This document shows, in pieces, positions 44,356 through 54,362 of a DNA stretch of 64,000 nucleotides. Both the position numbers and the translations under genes were made by a program. The DNA is from CBDAPI01 sp965248635 (GTDB lineage Bacteria; Acidobacteriota; UBA6911; RPQK01; CBDAPI01), in the NCBI GenBank assembly GCA_965248635.1, contig OZ252114.1, positions 2,666,001 to 2,730,000 of the forward strand. The letters run 5' to 3'. The stretch's first letter is position 1, and each line of letters starts with the position of its first letter. Below the pieces are notes generated by a model. It was not told the DNA's origin and ran no database searches. It saw nothing but the letters and a program-made list of their open reading frames with translations.

Positions 44356-44751
44356 ATGGTTGACATGTCCACGCTGGTGCTCAGGAACCAGAAGCTGAAC
44401 CACAAGAAGGGGATCTCGAGCTGGGAGGTAGCCGGGTGGCTCACTACCGGTACACTGCTGGTCTCTCTGGCGTTGATCTACGGCTGGAATCAGCAGCAGA
44501 TGATTGGACTCGGGTACCAGATTGAGACGCTGCGCGAAGAGAACCGAAAACTGTCTGAAAGGCAGCAGGCCCTGCGAGCTGAATACGAGACCCAGACCAG
44601 CGCCGATCGACTGGACCGCAAAGCGGGCCAGCTGGGTCTGGTCAGTGCCAACCGGCCCGAGGTGACCATCATCGAGGCTGGCACGCCGATCGGAATGGCC
44701 AGACATCTCCGGGCTTCGGCGGAGACTACAAAGCTGACCGGTCAACCATGA
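44356..44751 (+). CDS. ftsL: FtsL-like divisome protein
   Basis: This 131-residue bitopic protein sits where ftsL normally lies, between rsmH and ftsI. A short cytoplasmic segment is followed by one membrane helix (VAGWLTTGTLLVSLALIYGW) and a periplasmic coiled coil (IETLREENRKLSERQQALRAEY). FtsL partners FtsB and FtsQ and activates FtsWI. Sequence conservation is always low, so the call rests on topology and position. It overlaps ftsI by four bases (ATGA). Confidence 0.85.
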   Translation: MVDMSTLVLRNQKLNHKKGISSWEVAGWLTTGTLLVSLALIYGWNQQQMIGLGYQIETLREENRKLSERQQALRAEYETQTSADRLDRKAGQLGLVSANRPEVTIIEAGTPIGMARHLRASAETTKLTGQP

Positions 44752-46880
44752 AGAAGGGCACCGGGACCTGGCTGACGCAGGGCATCTTTGTACACAGGCT
44801 GCTGGTCGTGTACGTGATCGTCCTGGGCTGGTCCGCACTCATTCTTGTCAGGCTTCTCGACCTTCAGGTTTTCAAGACGGAAGCGTATCGGGACGCGGCG
44901 GCCCAGCAGGGCTCCGGCTTCCGCAAGTTAATCGGGCGGCGAGGGGAAGTGTTCGATCGTCAGCTCCGGGAGCTGGCAGTCAGCCTGCCCGTGAAATCTC
45001 TCTCAGCAAATCCTCGTCACATCGAGAACCCATCTGAAGTAACGCGCCAGCTGGCGCCTCTGATCGGGATGGAAGAGGAGCAGATCTTTGATCGTCTCCA
45101 GGCCGACGGAGTTCATGTCTACCTGAAGCGCCGGCTCGATTCCGAGGTAAGTGAAGCGATCCGGGAGATGAAACTCAAGGGAATCTACCTGCAAAGCGAA
45201 TCGAAGCGGTTCTATCCCGCCAACGAACTGGCGGGCCAGATTCTGGGGTTTGTAGGAATATACGGGCGCGCCTGGAGTGGGGTGGAACTCGAGTACAACG
45301 CCAACCTGAGAGGTGCTTCGGATCAGGTCGAGCTCAGCCTGGACGCCAGACGCCGCAGCTTCCGCAGTCAGAGAAGCCCTCGTTCGACCGCTGGAGATTC
45401 CCTGATCCTGACCCTGGACAGCACGATTCAGTTCGCGGCCGAGCAGGCGCTCAGGAATACCATCGAATCGACTCAGGCGGTCAACGGGAGTGCCATCGTG
45501 ATGAATCCCCAGAACGGGGAGATCCTGGCCATGGCATCCTATCCGCCGTTCGATCCGAACCTCTACAACACTGACCAGAGTAAGAACCAAAGAAATCTTG
45601 CAATGCAGGACACCTATGAGCCCGGGTCAACCTTCAAGGTGGTCACCATCGCCGCCGTCTTGAACGAGGGAATGGCCGACCTGAGCGAGAAAGTGAACTG
45701 CCAGGTGGGAACCCTGCGTCTGGCCGGCAAAGTCTACCGGGAGGCGACTCACAGCTACGGCCAGTTGGAGGTGAGGGAGGTTCTCGCCAAGTCCAGCAAC
45801 GTCGGCACGATCAAACTGGCGTTGCGACTCGGCAACCAGCGGCTCCACGACTACATCAAGCGATTTGGTTTCGGGGAACCGACCGGAATTGACCTGCCCT
45901 TTGAAGCGAAGGGCCGTGTACGTCCCACATCCGAATGGTCGAAGATTTCGATCGGGGCCCTGGCAATTGGCCAGGAGCTGAGCGTCACAGCTTTGCAGAT
46001 GCTGCGCGCCGTCTCCGTGATTGCCAACGGAGGGTACCTCGTGGAGCCCCGGATTGTGCGGCGGATTCTGAGCCCGGATGGTCAGCTGGTCGCCGCCCCG
46101 GAAATAATTCGACGTCGGGTCCTCTCGGAGGAGACCGCGCGACAGATGCGAGAGGCGATGAGTCACACCGTAGAACATGGGACGGGTAGCCGTGCCCGCT
46201 TGTCCGGTTTCTCGGGCGGGGGCAAGACCGGGACAGCTCAGAAGTTTGTGGGTACGGGATATTCCAAGACGAAGTACGTGGCCTCCTACATGGGGTTTGC
46301 TCCCATCGAGAAGCCTGTTCTCGCCTCGATCGTGGTCGTGAATGAGCCGGTTGGACAATACTACGGTGGCCTGGTGGCGGCGGCGGTCTTCAAGGAGGTT
46401 ATGGAGCGGGCACTGATCAAGCTGGGAGTTCCCCGTGACCGCCCGAACTCGGTTCAGAAGGCCTCCTACCACCGACAACGGGAACCTGGAACCATTCCCG
46501 GGGTCTCAGAGAAGAGGGATCTTTCGATGGAAGGGCTTCCCGAAGCGGTGGCGGCTCTGGTCAGCAAAGGCCCAGGCGGGTTGTCTGAAGACGCGGTGGT
46601 GACCCGAGTCACGGATGGTTTTGACCTGCCTGATTTTGAGGGCCTGAGCCTTCGTCAAGTCGCAGTCATGAGCGCACGCCATGGTCTCAACTTGAGCTAC
46701 ACGGGTGAAGGCCGGGTTGTGGGGCAAAGACCGGCAGCGCAGACTCTGGTCAGCCCCGGAACTGTTTGTGAGGTGGTGCTTTCAGAGGAAGGAGAAAGAG
46801 AAGTTGCAACTCGAAGAGCTCGTCGCGGCGCTTCCGCCCAGGTCGTTGCAGGTGGGCGAGGAACGAGACTTGAGAATTGA
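44748..46880 (+). CDS. ftsI: septal peptidoglycan transpeptidase (PBP3) with PASTA domain
   Basis: This 710-residue class B penicillin-binding protein has an N-terminal helix (LLVVYVIVLGWSALILVRLL), a pedestal domain and the transpeptidase domain. The catalytic Ser is in PGSTFKV (~290), the SxN motif is SSN (~348) and KTG is in GGKTGTAQK (~490). A C-terminal PASTA domain (DGFDLPDFEGLSLRQVAVMS) precedes a basic tail. It cross-links septal peptidoglycan with FtsW. The last ~25 codons overlap the start of murE. A PASTA-bearing FtsI is more typical of Gram-positives and acidobacteria than of enterics. Confidence 0.93.
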   Translation: MKKGTGTWLTQGIFVHRLLVVYVIVLGWSALILVRLLDLQVFKTEAYRDAAAQQGSGFRKLIGRRGEVFDRQLRELAVSLPVKSLSANPRHIENPSEVTRQLAPLIGMEEEQIFDRLQADGVHVYLKRRLDSEVSEAIREMKLKGIYLQSESKRFYPANELAGQILGFVGIYGRAWSGVELEYNANLRGASDQVELSLDARRRSFRSQRSPRSTAGDSLILTLDSTIQFAAEQALRNTIESTQAVNGSAIVMNPQNGEILAMASYPPFDPNLYNTDQSKNQRNLAMQDTYEPGSTFKVVTIAAVLNEGMADLSEKVNCQVGTLRLAGKVYREATHSYGQLEVREVLAKSSNVGTIKLALRLGNQRLHDYIKRFGFGEPTGIDLPFEAKGRVRPTSEWSKISIGALAIGQELSVTALQMLRAVSVIANGGYLVEPRIVRRILSPDGQLVAAPEIIRRRVLSEETARQMREAMSHTVEHGTGSRARLSGFSGGGKTGTAQKFVGTGYSKTKYVASYMGFAPIEKPVLASIVVVNEPVGQYYGGLVAAAVFKEVMERALIKLGVPRDRPNSVQKASYHRQREPGTIPGVSEKRDLSMEGLPEAVAALVSKGPGGLSEDAVVTRVTDGFDLPDFEGLSLRQVAVMSARHGLNLSYTGEGRVVGQRPAAQTLVSPGTVCEVVLSEEGEREVATRRARRGASAQVVAGGRGTRLEN

Positions 46881-48279
46881 CGTATCCTCTCTCGAGTACG
46901 ACTCCAGAAGGGTCAGCTCCGACTCGGTGTTCTTTGCCATCGACGGCCATGAGCTGGATGGCCATCAGTTCATCCCCCAGGCCCTTTCCAAGGGGGCAGC
47001 GGCTATCGTCTCGGAGCGTCCGGTCCCGGCTGGTTTTCCGGGCGTCTGGCTGGAAGTTCCAAGAGTTCGCCGCTACATGGCCCAGATGGCAAATCACTAC
47101 TACGGTTACCCGTCCCATGAACTGAAGCTGGCGGGCGTTACGGGTACCAATGGTAAGACCACAACGGCCTATCTGATTCATTCGGTTCTGCAGACGCGGG
47201 GGCCTTCCGTCCTGGTGGGCACGATCCAGACCATTGTGGGCAGGCAGGTTGAGGAGTCGATTCGAACCACGCCCGAGGCAACGGAGATACAGAAGATTCT
47301 TGCCCGCGCCGTGGAAGAGAAGTGCGGGAGCGGAGTCATCGAGGTCTCTTCTCACGCTCTGGCACTGGAGCGAGCCTATCAGTGCAGTTTCGAGGTGGGA
47401 ATCTTTACTAATCTCACTCAGGATCACCTCGATTTTCACGAGTCGTTCGATCAATACTTTGCTTCGAAGCGACGACTCTTCGATTTGTCCTACAACGCCG
47501 GACTTCGGGTTGCTGTGGTGAATGGAGATGATCCAACGGTCGCGAAGTGCCCCCTCCCCGATTCCGTTCGCAGAGTCGCCTTCGGAGTGTCGAAGGAGCA
47601 TGAGGTTCATCCCCTTGTGATCAAGACCGGGGTGGAAGGGACCGAGTTGGTCCTGAACGTCGAAGGCAGGCGCCTTGAGATCTCCAGTGCTCTGGCAGGT
47701 GAGCACAACGTCTACAATCTGATGGCAGCCGTGAGTGCCTGCGCCCATCTGGGATTCCAGGATCAGGAAATCGCAAGGGGAATAGCCCGGCTCGAGCGGG
47801 TGCCGGGTCGTTTCGAAAGAGTATCCATTGATGCCCCATTCTCCGTCTTTGTGGACTATGCTCACACCCCCGACGCTCTGGCCAATGCTTTGAGGCTGGC
47901 CCGGGATCTGTGCCGGCGCCGGCTGATCTGTGTGTTCGGTTGCGGGGGGAACCGGGACCGCGCGAAACGGCCGCGCATGGGACGGGTTGCCTCCGAACAG
48001 GCAGACCTGATCGTGTTGACCTCCGACAACCCGAGGTTGGAGACTCCGGAGGAGATCATCAGGCAGATCGAACTAGGAGTTTCCCCGAACAGTCAGTGCG
48101 AGTCGATCACAGACCGCCGCCAGGCGATGGAGCGGGCTTTCGAGCTGGCCCGGCCCGGAGATCTCATTCTGATAGCGGGAAAGGGACACGAGACTTACCA
48201 GGAAAGCGGAGGCGAGAAAATCGACTTCGACGATGTGCGCGTGGCTGAAGAAATCTATGATCACGCTCTCCACCAGTGA
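46804..48279 (+). CDS. murE: UDP-MurNAc-tripeptide synthetase, probably meso-DAP adding
   Basis: I place the start at TTG 46804, preceded by GGAAGGAG nine bases upstream, giving 491 residues. An ATG at 46705 would add an Arg-rich N-terminus unlike the family. GVTGTNGKTTTAYLI is the ATP site (~112). SSHALALERAYQCSFE and the C-terminal FGCGGNRDRAKRPRMG are Mur-ligase signatures. TSDNPRLETPEEI contains the DNPR motif that, in known MurE proteins, marks meso-diaminopimelate specificity. The gene overlaps the end of ftsI by 77 nt and murF by 23 nt. Confidence 0.93.
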   Translation: MQLEELVAALPPRSLQVGEERDLRIDVSSLEYDSRRVSSDSVFFAIDGHELDGHQFIPQALSKGAAAIVSERPVPAGFPGVWLEVPRVRRYMAQMANHYYGYPSHELKLAGVTGTNGKTTTAYLIHSVLQTRGPSVLVGTIQTIVGRQVEESIRTTPEATEIQKILARAVEEKCGSGVIEVSSHALALERAYQCSFEVGIFTNLTQDHLDFHESFDQYFASKRRLFDLSYNAGLRVAVVNGDDPTVAKCPLPDSVRRVAFGVSKEHEVHPLVIKTGVEGTELVLNVEGRRLEISSALAGEHNVYNLMAAVSACAHLGFQDQEIARGIARLERVPGRFERVSIDAPFSVFVDYAHTPDALANALRLARDLCRRRLICVFGCGGNRDRAKRPRMGRVASEQADLIVLTSDNPRLETPEEIIRQIELGVSPNSQCESITDRRQAMERAFELARPGDLILIAGKGHETYQESGGEKIDFDDVRVAEEIYDHALHQ

Positions 48280-49669
48280 GGTGGCGGATGTCTTGGAGAC
48301 GACGCTTCCCGAGAATCCGACCTTCTCCAATGCAGCACCATTTCCTCCAGTTTCCATAGACACTCGCAGCCTGGAACCGGGGGATTGTTTTCTGGCCATT
48401 CAAGGATCACGCTTCGACGGCCATGATTTCATCGACGAGGCTGTCGCCAAGGGTGCCGGCATGGTGGTTCACTCGCGAACTCATCCAGCAACTGGCCGAG
48501 ACTCCGACGTTGTTTTCTTGAGAGTAGACGACACCACCGCAGCCTTGCAGAAACTGGCTCGTTGCGTTCGGGAAAAATGGTCGGGGTCACTGGTGGCCGT
48601 GACCGGCAGCATGGGCAAGACCACAACACGGCGTTTTTCCTCGACCCTCCTGAGGCAGCAGTATCAGGTCTGCGAATCTCCCGGGAACCTGAACAACCAC
48701 TTCGGAGTTCCACTCAGTCTCCTGCGCCTCCAGGACGATGATGAAGTCGCTGTTGTCGAACTGGGCATGAACCATCCCGGGGAGATCCGGACTCTCTCTC
48801 TGATCTGTCGGCCGGATGTAGTCGTGATTACGAATGTGGCCCCGGTACATCTCGAGTTTTTCCGCTCGCTGGACCACATCGCCGAGGCCAAGGCGGAGAT
48901 TCTGGAGGGACTGAGAGATGGGGGCAAGCTGCTCTTCAATGGAGACGACGAAAGGCTCTGCTCGATTGCCCGGCGTTTCGAGGGACCCTCTCTGGACTTT
49001 GGCACGGCGGGGGACCATCGGTTCTCGGTAACGACCCGGTCCCGGCCGAATCTCCAGGGCATGCAAATCGCCATCCGGACTCCGACAGGCCGTTTTCAGG
49101 CCGCGATTCCGCTTTTCGGAAAGCATCATCTCTACAACATCGCGGCGGCCGTGGCCGTGGCCGTCACTCTGGATCTCTCCGATGCACAGATTCGGCAGGG
49201 CGTCGGTGACCTGGCGGCGCTGGAGCAAAGAGGGGAGATCAGATCATTGAACCCGGTCAGGGGTGTCAACCTGACCCTGATCGACGAATCATACAACTCG
49301 AACCCGGAAGCTCTGGACTCGGTTCTGGAGGATTTCTCGGGCTGGACCTGGGAGGGTCGCAAGCTGGTTGTGCTGGGTGACATGCTCGAACTGGGAGAGA
49401 GCGCAGCTGAGTTCCATCGTGAGACGGGACGGCATCTGGCCTCCCTCGAGATTGATCTCGTGTTGACTGTCGGCAACCTGGCCCGGCACATCCTGGAGGG
49501 GGCGGTAGAGGCGGGGATTCCCTCTCACCGGGTGTTCTCGGCCCAAGACAGTCTGACGGCAGCTAAACGGCTCCGCGGGCTTGTGCAGGATGGGGACCTG
49601 GTTCTTGTGAAAGCATCTCGGGGGGTGGGCCTGAACCGGATGATTCGAAAGCTCGAGGTATTCTCTTGA
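48257..49669 (+). CDS. murF: UDP-MurNAc-pentapeptide synthetase
   Basis: From ATG 48257 the protein is 470 residues; GTG-type starts further up are inside murE. It adds D-Ala-D-Ala to the UDP-MurNAc-tripeptide. SIDTRSLEPGDCFLAIQGSRFDGHDF is the N-terminal UDP-binding domain. VTGSMGKTTTRRFSS is the ATP site, with Arg where Lys-Glu is common after KTTT. GMNHPGEI, LTLIDESYNSNPEAL and VVLGDMLELGE are MurF signatures. Its stop overlaps the mraY start (TTGA). Confidence 0.93.
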   Translation: MITLSTSEVADVLETTLPENPTFSNAAPFPPVSIDTRSLEPGDCFLAIQGSRFDGHDFIDEAVAKGAGMVVHSRTHPATGRDSDVVFLRVDDTTAALQKLARCVREKWSGSLVAVTGSMGKTTTRRFSSTLLRQQYQVCESPGNLNNHFGVPLSLLRLQDDDEVAVVELGMNHPGEIRTLSLICRPDVVVITNVAPVHLEFFRSLDHIAEAKAEILEGLRDGGKLLFNGDDERLCSIARRFEGPSLDFGTAGDHRFSVTTRSRPNLQGMQIAIRTPTGRFQAAIPLFGKHHLYNIAAAVAVAVTLDLSDAQIRQGVGDLAALEQRGEIRSLNPVRGVNLTLIDESYNSNPEALDSVLEDFSGWTWEGRKLVVLGDMLELGESAAEFHRETGRHLASLEIDLVLTVGNLARHILEGAVEAGIPSHRVFSAQDSLTAAKRLRGLVQDGDLVLVKASRGVGLNRMIRKLEVFS

Positions 49670-50778
49670 TCTACCATCTTCTCTCCTCCCTGCAGGATTA
49701 CTTTTCTCCTCTCAACGTGGTCCGGTACATCACCTTTCGGACCGCCTACGCGTCTTTGACCGCCCTCCTCATCAGCCTTCTTCTGGGCCCCTGGGTGATC
49801 CGCAAGCTGCGCGACTTTCAGATCGGCCAGTTCATCCGGACGGAAGGGCCTGCCAGCCACCAGGCCAAGGCAGGGACACCCACCATGGGAGGGCTGTTCA
49901 TCATCATCAGTATTGTCCTGCCAACCCTTCTCTGGGCTGACTTGACGAACCTCTACATCTGGATTGCTCTCTCCTCGCTGGTGGTGTACGGGGCCATTGG
50001 ATTTATTGATGATTTTCTGAAGGTTTCGAAACAGCGCAGCCTCGGGTTGCGGGCTCGAGACAAACTGCTGCTCCAGTCTTTGGTGGCTCTTGGAATTGCC
50101 CTGACTCTGGTTGTTTTGCACTCGCGACAGCTTTACAGTACGGAACTCTCTGTACCCTTTTTCAAGGAGTTCACTCCCGAACTCGATCTTGTGGTCCTGG
50201 GAGTTTCGACTTTCTTTCCACTCGTTGTGTTCACGGTCCTGGTGCTGGTGGGGAGCAGTAACGCGGTCAACCTCACGGACGGCCTTGACGGCCTGGCCAC
50301 CGGGTTGATCATCGTCGCGGCATCGGCCCTGACCGTGTTGACCTACGTGACGGGGCACGCTGAGATCGCGACCTATCTGGACCTGATCAAGAACACCTAT
50401 GCCAGCGAGTTGACCATCTTCTGCGGGTCGATGGTGGGCGCCACGCTGGGGTTCCTCTGGCACAATGCGCATCCGGCCCGGGTTTTCATGGGGGACGTCG
50501 GCTCCGTGTCGCTGGGCGGGGCCATCGGGACTGTAGCCGTCTTGATCAAACAGGAACTTCTGCTCTTTTCGATCGGCGGCATCTTCGTGGTGGAGATCTT
50601 GTCGGTGATTCTCCAGGTCGGGTCCTTCAAGCTTTTCGGGAAGCGGCCCTTCCTGATGGCCCCCATTCACCATCATTTTGAACTGAAGGGGTGGACCGAA
50701 ACTCAAGTCGTCGTGCGCTTCTGGATCCTGGGATTGGTTTTTGCCCTCTTCAGTCTGACCACTCTCAAGTTGAGATAG
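49666..50778 (+). CDS. mraY: phospho-MurNAc-pentapeptide transferase
   Basis: This 370-residue integral membrane enzyme makes lipid I from UDP-MurNAc-pentapeptide and undecaprenyl phosphate. About ten helices are evident. KAGTPTMGGLFIII, GFIDDFLKV (Asp pair), SSNAVNLTDGLDGLATG, FMGDVGSVSLGGAIG and IHHHFELKGWTETQVVVRFW are the complete MraY signatures. Translation starts at TTG 49666, overlapping the murF stop by four bases. Confidence 0.95.
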   Translation: MIYHLLSSLQDYFSPLNVVRYITFRTAYASLTALLISLLLGPWVIRKLRDFQIGQFIRTEGPASHQAKAGTPTMGGLFIIISIVLPTLLWADLTNLYIWIALSSLVVYGAIGFIDDFLKVSKQRSLGLRARDKLLLQSLVALGIALTLVVLHSRQLYSTELSVPFFKEFTPELDLVVLGVSTFFPLVVFTVLVLVGSSNAVNLTDGLDGLATGLIIVAASALTVLTYVTGHAEIATYLDLIKNTYASELTIFCGSMVGATLGFLWHNAHPARVFMGDVGSVSLGGAIGTVAVLIKQELLLFSIGGIFVVEILSVILQVGSFKLFGKRPFLMAPIHHHFELKGWTETQVVVRFWILGLVFALFSLTTLKLR

Positions 50779-50782
50779 AGCC

Positions 50783-52159
50783 ATGCTTCAGCTTCACCAC
50801 AAACAGGTTCTGGTCGTAGGCCTGGCGCGGAGCGGCGTAGCGGCGGCCAACCTGCTTTTGTCTCAGGGGGCGCGTGTACACGTCACAGATCACCGGAAGC
50901 CGGGAGACAGTTTTAGAGATGATCTCAAGCAGAAGCTTCAGGGGGAAGTCGAGACGACTCTGGGCCGCCATCGGGCAGCTGACTTTCTCCAGGCCGATCT
51001 GATTATTCTGAGTCCGGGCGTCCCGCCAGACATGGATCCGGTTCGAAGAGCGCAATCCGCCGGGGTTCCGGTGCTCGCGGAAGTGGAACTGGCTTTTCAC
51101 TTTCTCTCTGGACCCATCATCGGTGTCACGGGGACCAATGGAAAAACAACCACCACAACTCTCATCGGGAAGATGTTTCAAGATGCGCACGCACCTGTGG
51201 CGGTGGCCGGAAATATCGGGACTCCACTTACAGAGATCGCCCTCCTCGGCCCCGGCCGGGGAACCACCCTGGTGGTTGAATTGTCTTCTTTTCAGCTGCA
51301 GGGGATTCAAGACTTCCGCGCTCACATCGCCCTGATTCTCAACCTCACGCCTGATCATCTGGATCGTCATGGAAGCCTGCAATCCTATGCACGAGCAAAG
51401 CAGCGGATTCTACTGAATCAGACCCGGGAAGACTGGGCCGTTCTGAACGCAGATGATGAACTCTCTTCAGGCATGCGATCTGAGGTCGCAGGAAGTGTCT
51501 GCTTGTTCAGTCGGCGCCCCCTGCCGGAGGGCGTCTGTGTCGAGGCGGGGCAGATTGTCATCAGGCAGAAGGGGGAGACGGCCAGTGTCATGCCGGCTTC
51601 GGAGGTTGCCATGAAGGGAGCACACAACTTGGAAAACGTGCTGGCCGCTACCTGCGCGGCCCATCTGTCCGGGCTTTCTCTCGGGGCCGTCCGCCGCACG
51701 ATTCAGAACTTTCAAGGCGTCGAGCACCGGCTGGAGCGGGTTGCCGTTCACGACGGTGTGACTTACTACAATGACTCCAAAGCGACGAATGTGGAGTCGG
51801 CGAAAAGGGCCCTGCAGGCTTTTTCGAACCCGGTTGTCCTCATCATGGGTGGACGGGACAAGGGTGGAGATTTCGAGCAGCTTGCCGATCTGATGAAGGA
51901 ACGCGTCCGACGGCTCATCCTGATCGGCGAGGCCGCCGGCAAGATAACCTGCGCAGTGGGTTCATCCGCCGTAGTTTCGGAAGCGGCGGATCTGCAGGAA
52001 GCCGTTGTTCAGGCGAGTCAGGCCGCAAGCACGGGAGACACGGTTTTACTGGCTCCCGGCTGTGCCAGCTTTGACATGTTCGATGACTACGAGCATCGGG
52101 GGCGGGAGTTCAAGGAAAGTGTCGCCCGCTACATTCATCATCGGGAGTCAGGGAATTGA
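50783..52159 (+). CDS. murD: UDP-MurNAc-L-alanine:D-glutamate ligase
   Basis: The protein has 458 residues and three Mur-ligase domains. QVLVVGLARSGVAAANLLLSQGA is the N-terminal UDP-binding Rossmann fold. IGVTGTNGKTTTTTLIGKM is the ATP site. LNLTPDHLDRHGS and YNDSKATNVESAKRAL are the MurD signatures. VILIMGGRDKGGDF and LLAPGCASFDMFDDYEHRG mark the C-terminal domain. It adds D-glutamate in cytoplasmic peptidoglycan precursor synthesis. It begins 4 nt after mraY and overlaps ftsW by four bases. Confidence 0.95.
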   Translation: MLQLHHKQVLVVGLARSGVAAANLLLSQGARVHVTDHRKPGDSFRDDLKQKLQGEVETTLGRHRAADFLQADLIILSPGVPPDMDPVRRAQSAGVPVLAEVELAFHFLSGPIIGVTGTNGKTTTTTLIGKMFQDAHAPVAVAGNIGTPLTEIALLGPGRGTTLVVELSSFQLQGIQDFRAHIALILNLTPDHLDRHGSLQSYARAKQRILLNQTREDWAVLNADDELSSGMRSEVAGSVCLFSRRPLPEGVCVEAGQIVIRQKGETASVMPASEVAMKGAHNLENVLAATCAAHLSGLSLGAVRRTIQNFQGVEHRLERVAVHDGVTYYNDSKATNVESAKRALQAFSNPVVLIMGGRDKGGDFEQLADLMKERVRRLILIGEAAGKITCAVGSSAVVSEAADLQEAVVQASQAASTGDTVLLAPGCASFDMFDDYEHRGREFKESVARYIHHRESGN

Positions 52160-53262
52160 GAAATCGTATTGCTGTCGACAAAACACTGCTGCTCTTGATT
52201 TTCGTCCTTCTGAGCTTTGGCCTGGTGATGGTTTTCAGCTCTTCGGCGGTGGGAACGGGAAGCAGCAGTACGTTCTTTCGACAGGTCATTTTCATGGCTC
52301 TCGGGCTCGGGGTCATGCTCGTGACCATGCGCGTGGACTACCGCTACTTCGGCAGCAAACCCGTCATGCTGGCACTGCTGGCGCTGACTTACCTTCTGCT
52401 GCTGGGGGCTCTGGCATCGCCGCCCATCAACAACGCCAATCGCTGGCTGGTGGTCGGGCCATTTAGAGCCCAGCCGTCGGAACTTGCCAAACTGGTCGCC
52501 ATTCTCTTTACTTCCTATTTCTTTGCTCGCTATCAGGAGGGCGAGCCGAACCGGCGCGAAGCGTTCACTTACTGCGCGATCCTGGGATCCATTCTGGGAC
52601 TCATCCTGGTCCAGCCCGACTTTGGAACCGCGGCCTGCATCGCCTTCATCGCCGCCGTTCTGCTTTTCCTTTCCGGTCTTCGGCTTCGCTATTTTGGGGT
52701 GGCCTTCCTGGCTTCGGTTCCATCCTTTTACCTGCTCGTATACCGGGTGCCCTACAGACGAGATCGGATTCTTGCCTTCCTGAACCCTGAGGCCGATCCG
52801 CTGGGAACGGGTTATCAGATTCGCCAGAGCCTGATCGCCATCGGATCGGGCGGGCCGGGCGGACAGGGATTTGCTCAGGGCAATCAGAAGTTGTCCTTTC
52901 TGCCAGAGGCCCACAACGACTTCATTTTTTCGATTATTGGCGAGGAACTTGGTCTTCTCGGCGCCACTGTTCTGGTTGGGCTCGTCCTGCTCTTCTTCTG
53001 GAAAGGAGTCAAGGTCTCACTGCGCTCAGTCACACCCTTCGGGTCCCTCGTGGGGCTGGGCATTGTCCTCATGATTGTGACTCAGGCGCTGGTCAACATC
53101 AGCGTTGCGATGGGTCTTCTCCCGACCAAGGGAATCCCTCTGCCCTTTATTTCTGCCGGAGGATCGTCTCTGCTGGTGACACTGGCTTCGGCCGGAATCC
53201 TGCTCAACGTCTCGACTCACTCCCGAAATCCGACCGATACTCCCTGGTATGCGGAGGGATGA
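52156..53262 (+). CDS. ftsW: septal peptidoglycan polymerase FtsW
   Basis: This is a 368-residue SEDS glycosyltransferase with ~10 membrane helices that polymerises lipid II at the septum with FtsI. LLIFVLLSFGLVMVFSSSAV starts the family pattern. PSELAKLVAILFTSYFFARYQ, RRDRILAFLNPEADPLGTGYQ, LPEAHNDFIFSIIGEELGL (catalytic Asp loop) and GLLPTKGIPLPFISAGGSSL are SEDS signatures. TTG 52156 is the likely start, with a 4-nt overlap with murD, and the end overlaps murG. Confidence 0.94.
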   Translation: MRNRIAVDKTLLLLIFVLLSFGLVMVFSSSAVGTGSSSTFFRQVIFMALGLGVMLVTMRVDYRYFGSKPVMLALLALTYLLLLGALASPPINNANRWLVVGPFRAQPSELAKLVAILFTSYFFARYQEGEPNRREAFTYCAILGSILGLILVQPDFGTAACIAFIAAVLLFLSGLRLRYFGVAFLASVPSFYLLVYRVPYRRDRILAFLNPEADPLGTGYQIRQSLIAIGSGGPGGQGFAQGNQKLSFLPEAHNDFIFSIIGEELGLLGATVLVGLVLLFFWKGVKVSLRSVTPFGSLVGLGIVLMIVTQALVNISVAMGLLPTKGIPLPFISAGGSSLLVTLASAGILLNVSTHSRNPTDTPWYAEG

Positions 53263-54362
53263 TGAGTGGCCAGAGGAACCGGGGAGGCGGGGCTGGCAGT
53301 GCTCGGATTCTCTTTGCAGGAGGTGGGACGGGAGGGCACGTCTACATGGCGGTAGCGCTGCGACAGGAGTTAAGGAAGCGGGACCCCGGGTGCCGGGTTC
53401 TCTTCGTGGGTACGGAGGATGGCCTGGAGAGCCGCATTCTGCCGCCGCTCGACTTTCCCCTTAAGACGATCCGGATCGGAGGCCTGAACCGGGTGGATCC
53501 GGTGAGAATGGTTCGAACCCTGGTTCAGCTTCCCGGCAGTCTGCTGGGGTCGCTGCGGATCATGCGCAGCTTTCGGCCCTGCGTGGTTGTGGGTCTGGGA
53601 GGATACTCTTCGGGCCCGGTGATGGTGGCCGCCCGGCTGACCGGATGCCCGGCCCTTCTGATCGAACCCAACGTCTTTCCCGGTTTCACCAATCGCGTCC
53701 TGGCGCGATGGGTCGCGCGGGCAGCGGTAGCCTTCGAGGAGACGACTCGCTTTTTCGGCTCCAGGGCCGTGCTTACCGGAATTCCAATCCGCAAAGAGTT
53801 CTACCAGGCACCAGCCTGGAAGCCATCCGCTGAACCATTACGAGTTCTTATCTTCGGCGGCAGCCGGGGGAGCCGCCCTATCAACCAGGTAGTGTGCGAT
53901 GCCCTCAACTCTCTACCGCAGGGGTTGCATATTACCCATCAGACCGGTCGGCATGATGTGGAATGGGTGCGGCAGCGGTATCAGGCGGCAGGTGTTCAGG
54001 GCAGGGTGTTGGAGTATCTGGAGGACATGCCGGTTGAGTTCTCTGGTGCCGATCTTGTGATTTCACGGGCTGGGGCCTCTACCGTGGCTGAAATTACGGC
54101 AGCCGGGCGGGCCTCAATTTTGATTCCTCTTCCAACCGCTGCCGATGATCATCAACGAAAAAACGCTCGCTCCCTCGAGCAGCGAGGAGCCGCCCTGGTC
54201 AAGGAACAGGCCGAGTTAGAAGGCAGGGAACTGGCCCTTCTCGTCGCTCAACTCAATTCGGATCGAAATAGACTTCAGCGCATGGCCGAGTTCTCCCGGC
54301 ACCTGGCCAGGCTCGACAGTGCTGAGCGCATCACCGACCTGGTGCAGGATCTTTGTCGATGA
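53259..54362 (+). CDS. murG: lipid II synthase MurG
   Basis: This 367-residue GT-B glycosyltransferase adds GlcNAc to lipid I at the inner face of the membrane. ILFAGGGTGGHVYMAVALRQEL is the N-terminal G loop with the catalytic His. LIEPNVFPGFTNRVLARW is the hinge. RVLIFGGSRGSRPIN, LVISRAGASTVAEITAAGRASI and PLPTAADDHQRKNA bind UDP-GlcNAc. It overlaps ftsW by 4 nt (ATGA) and murC likewise. The length is normal. Confidence 0.95.
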   Translation: MMSGQRNRGGGAGSARILFAGGGTGGHVYMAVALRQELRKRDPGCRVLFVGTEDGLESRILPPLDFPLKTIRIGGLNRVDPVRMVRTLVQLPGSLLGSLRIMRSFRPCVVVGLGGYSSGPVMVAARLTGCPALLIEPNVFPGFTNRVLARWVARAAVAFEETTRFFGSRAVLTGIPIRKEFYQAPAWKPSAEPLRVLIFGGSRGSRPINQVVCDALNSLPQGLHITHQTGRHDVEWVRQRYQAAGVQGRVLEYLEDMPVEFSGADLVISRAGASTVAEITAAGRASILIPLPTAADDHQRKNARSLEQRGAALVKEQAELEGRELALLVAQLNSDRNRLQRMAEFSRHLARLDSAERITDLVQDLCR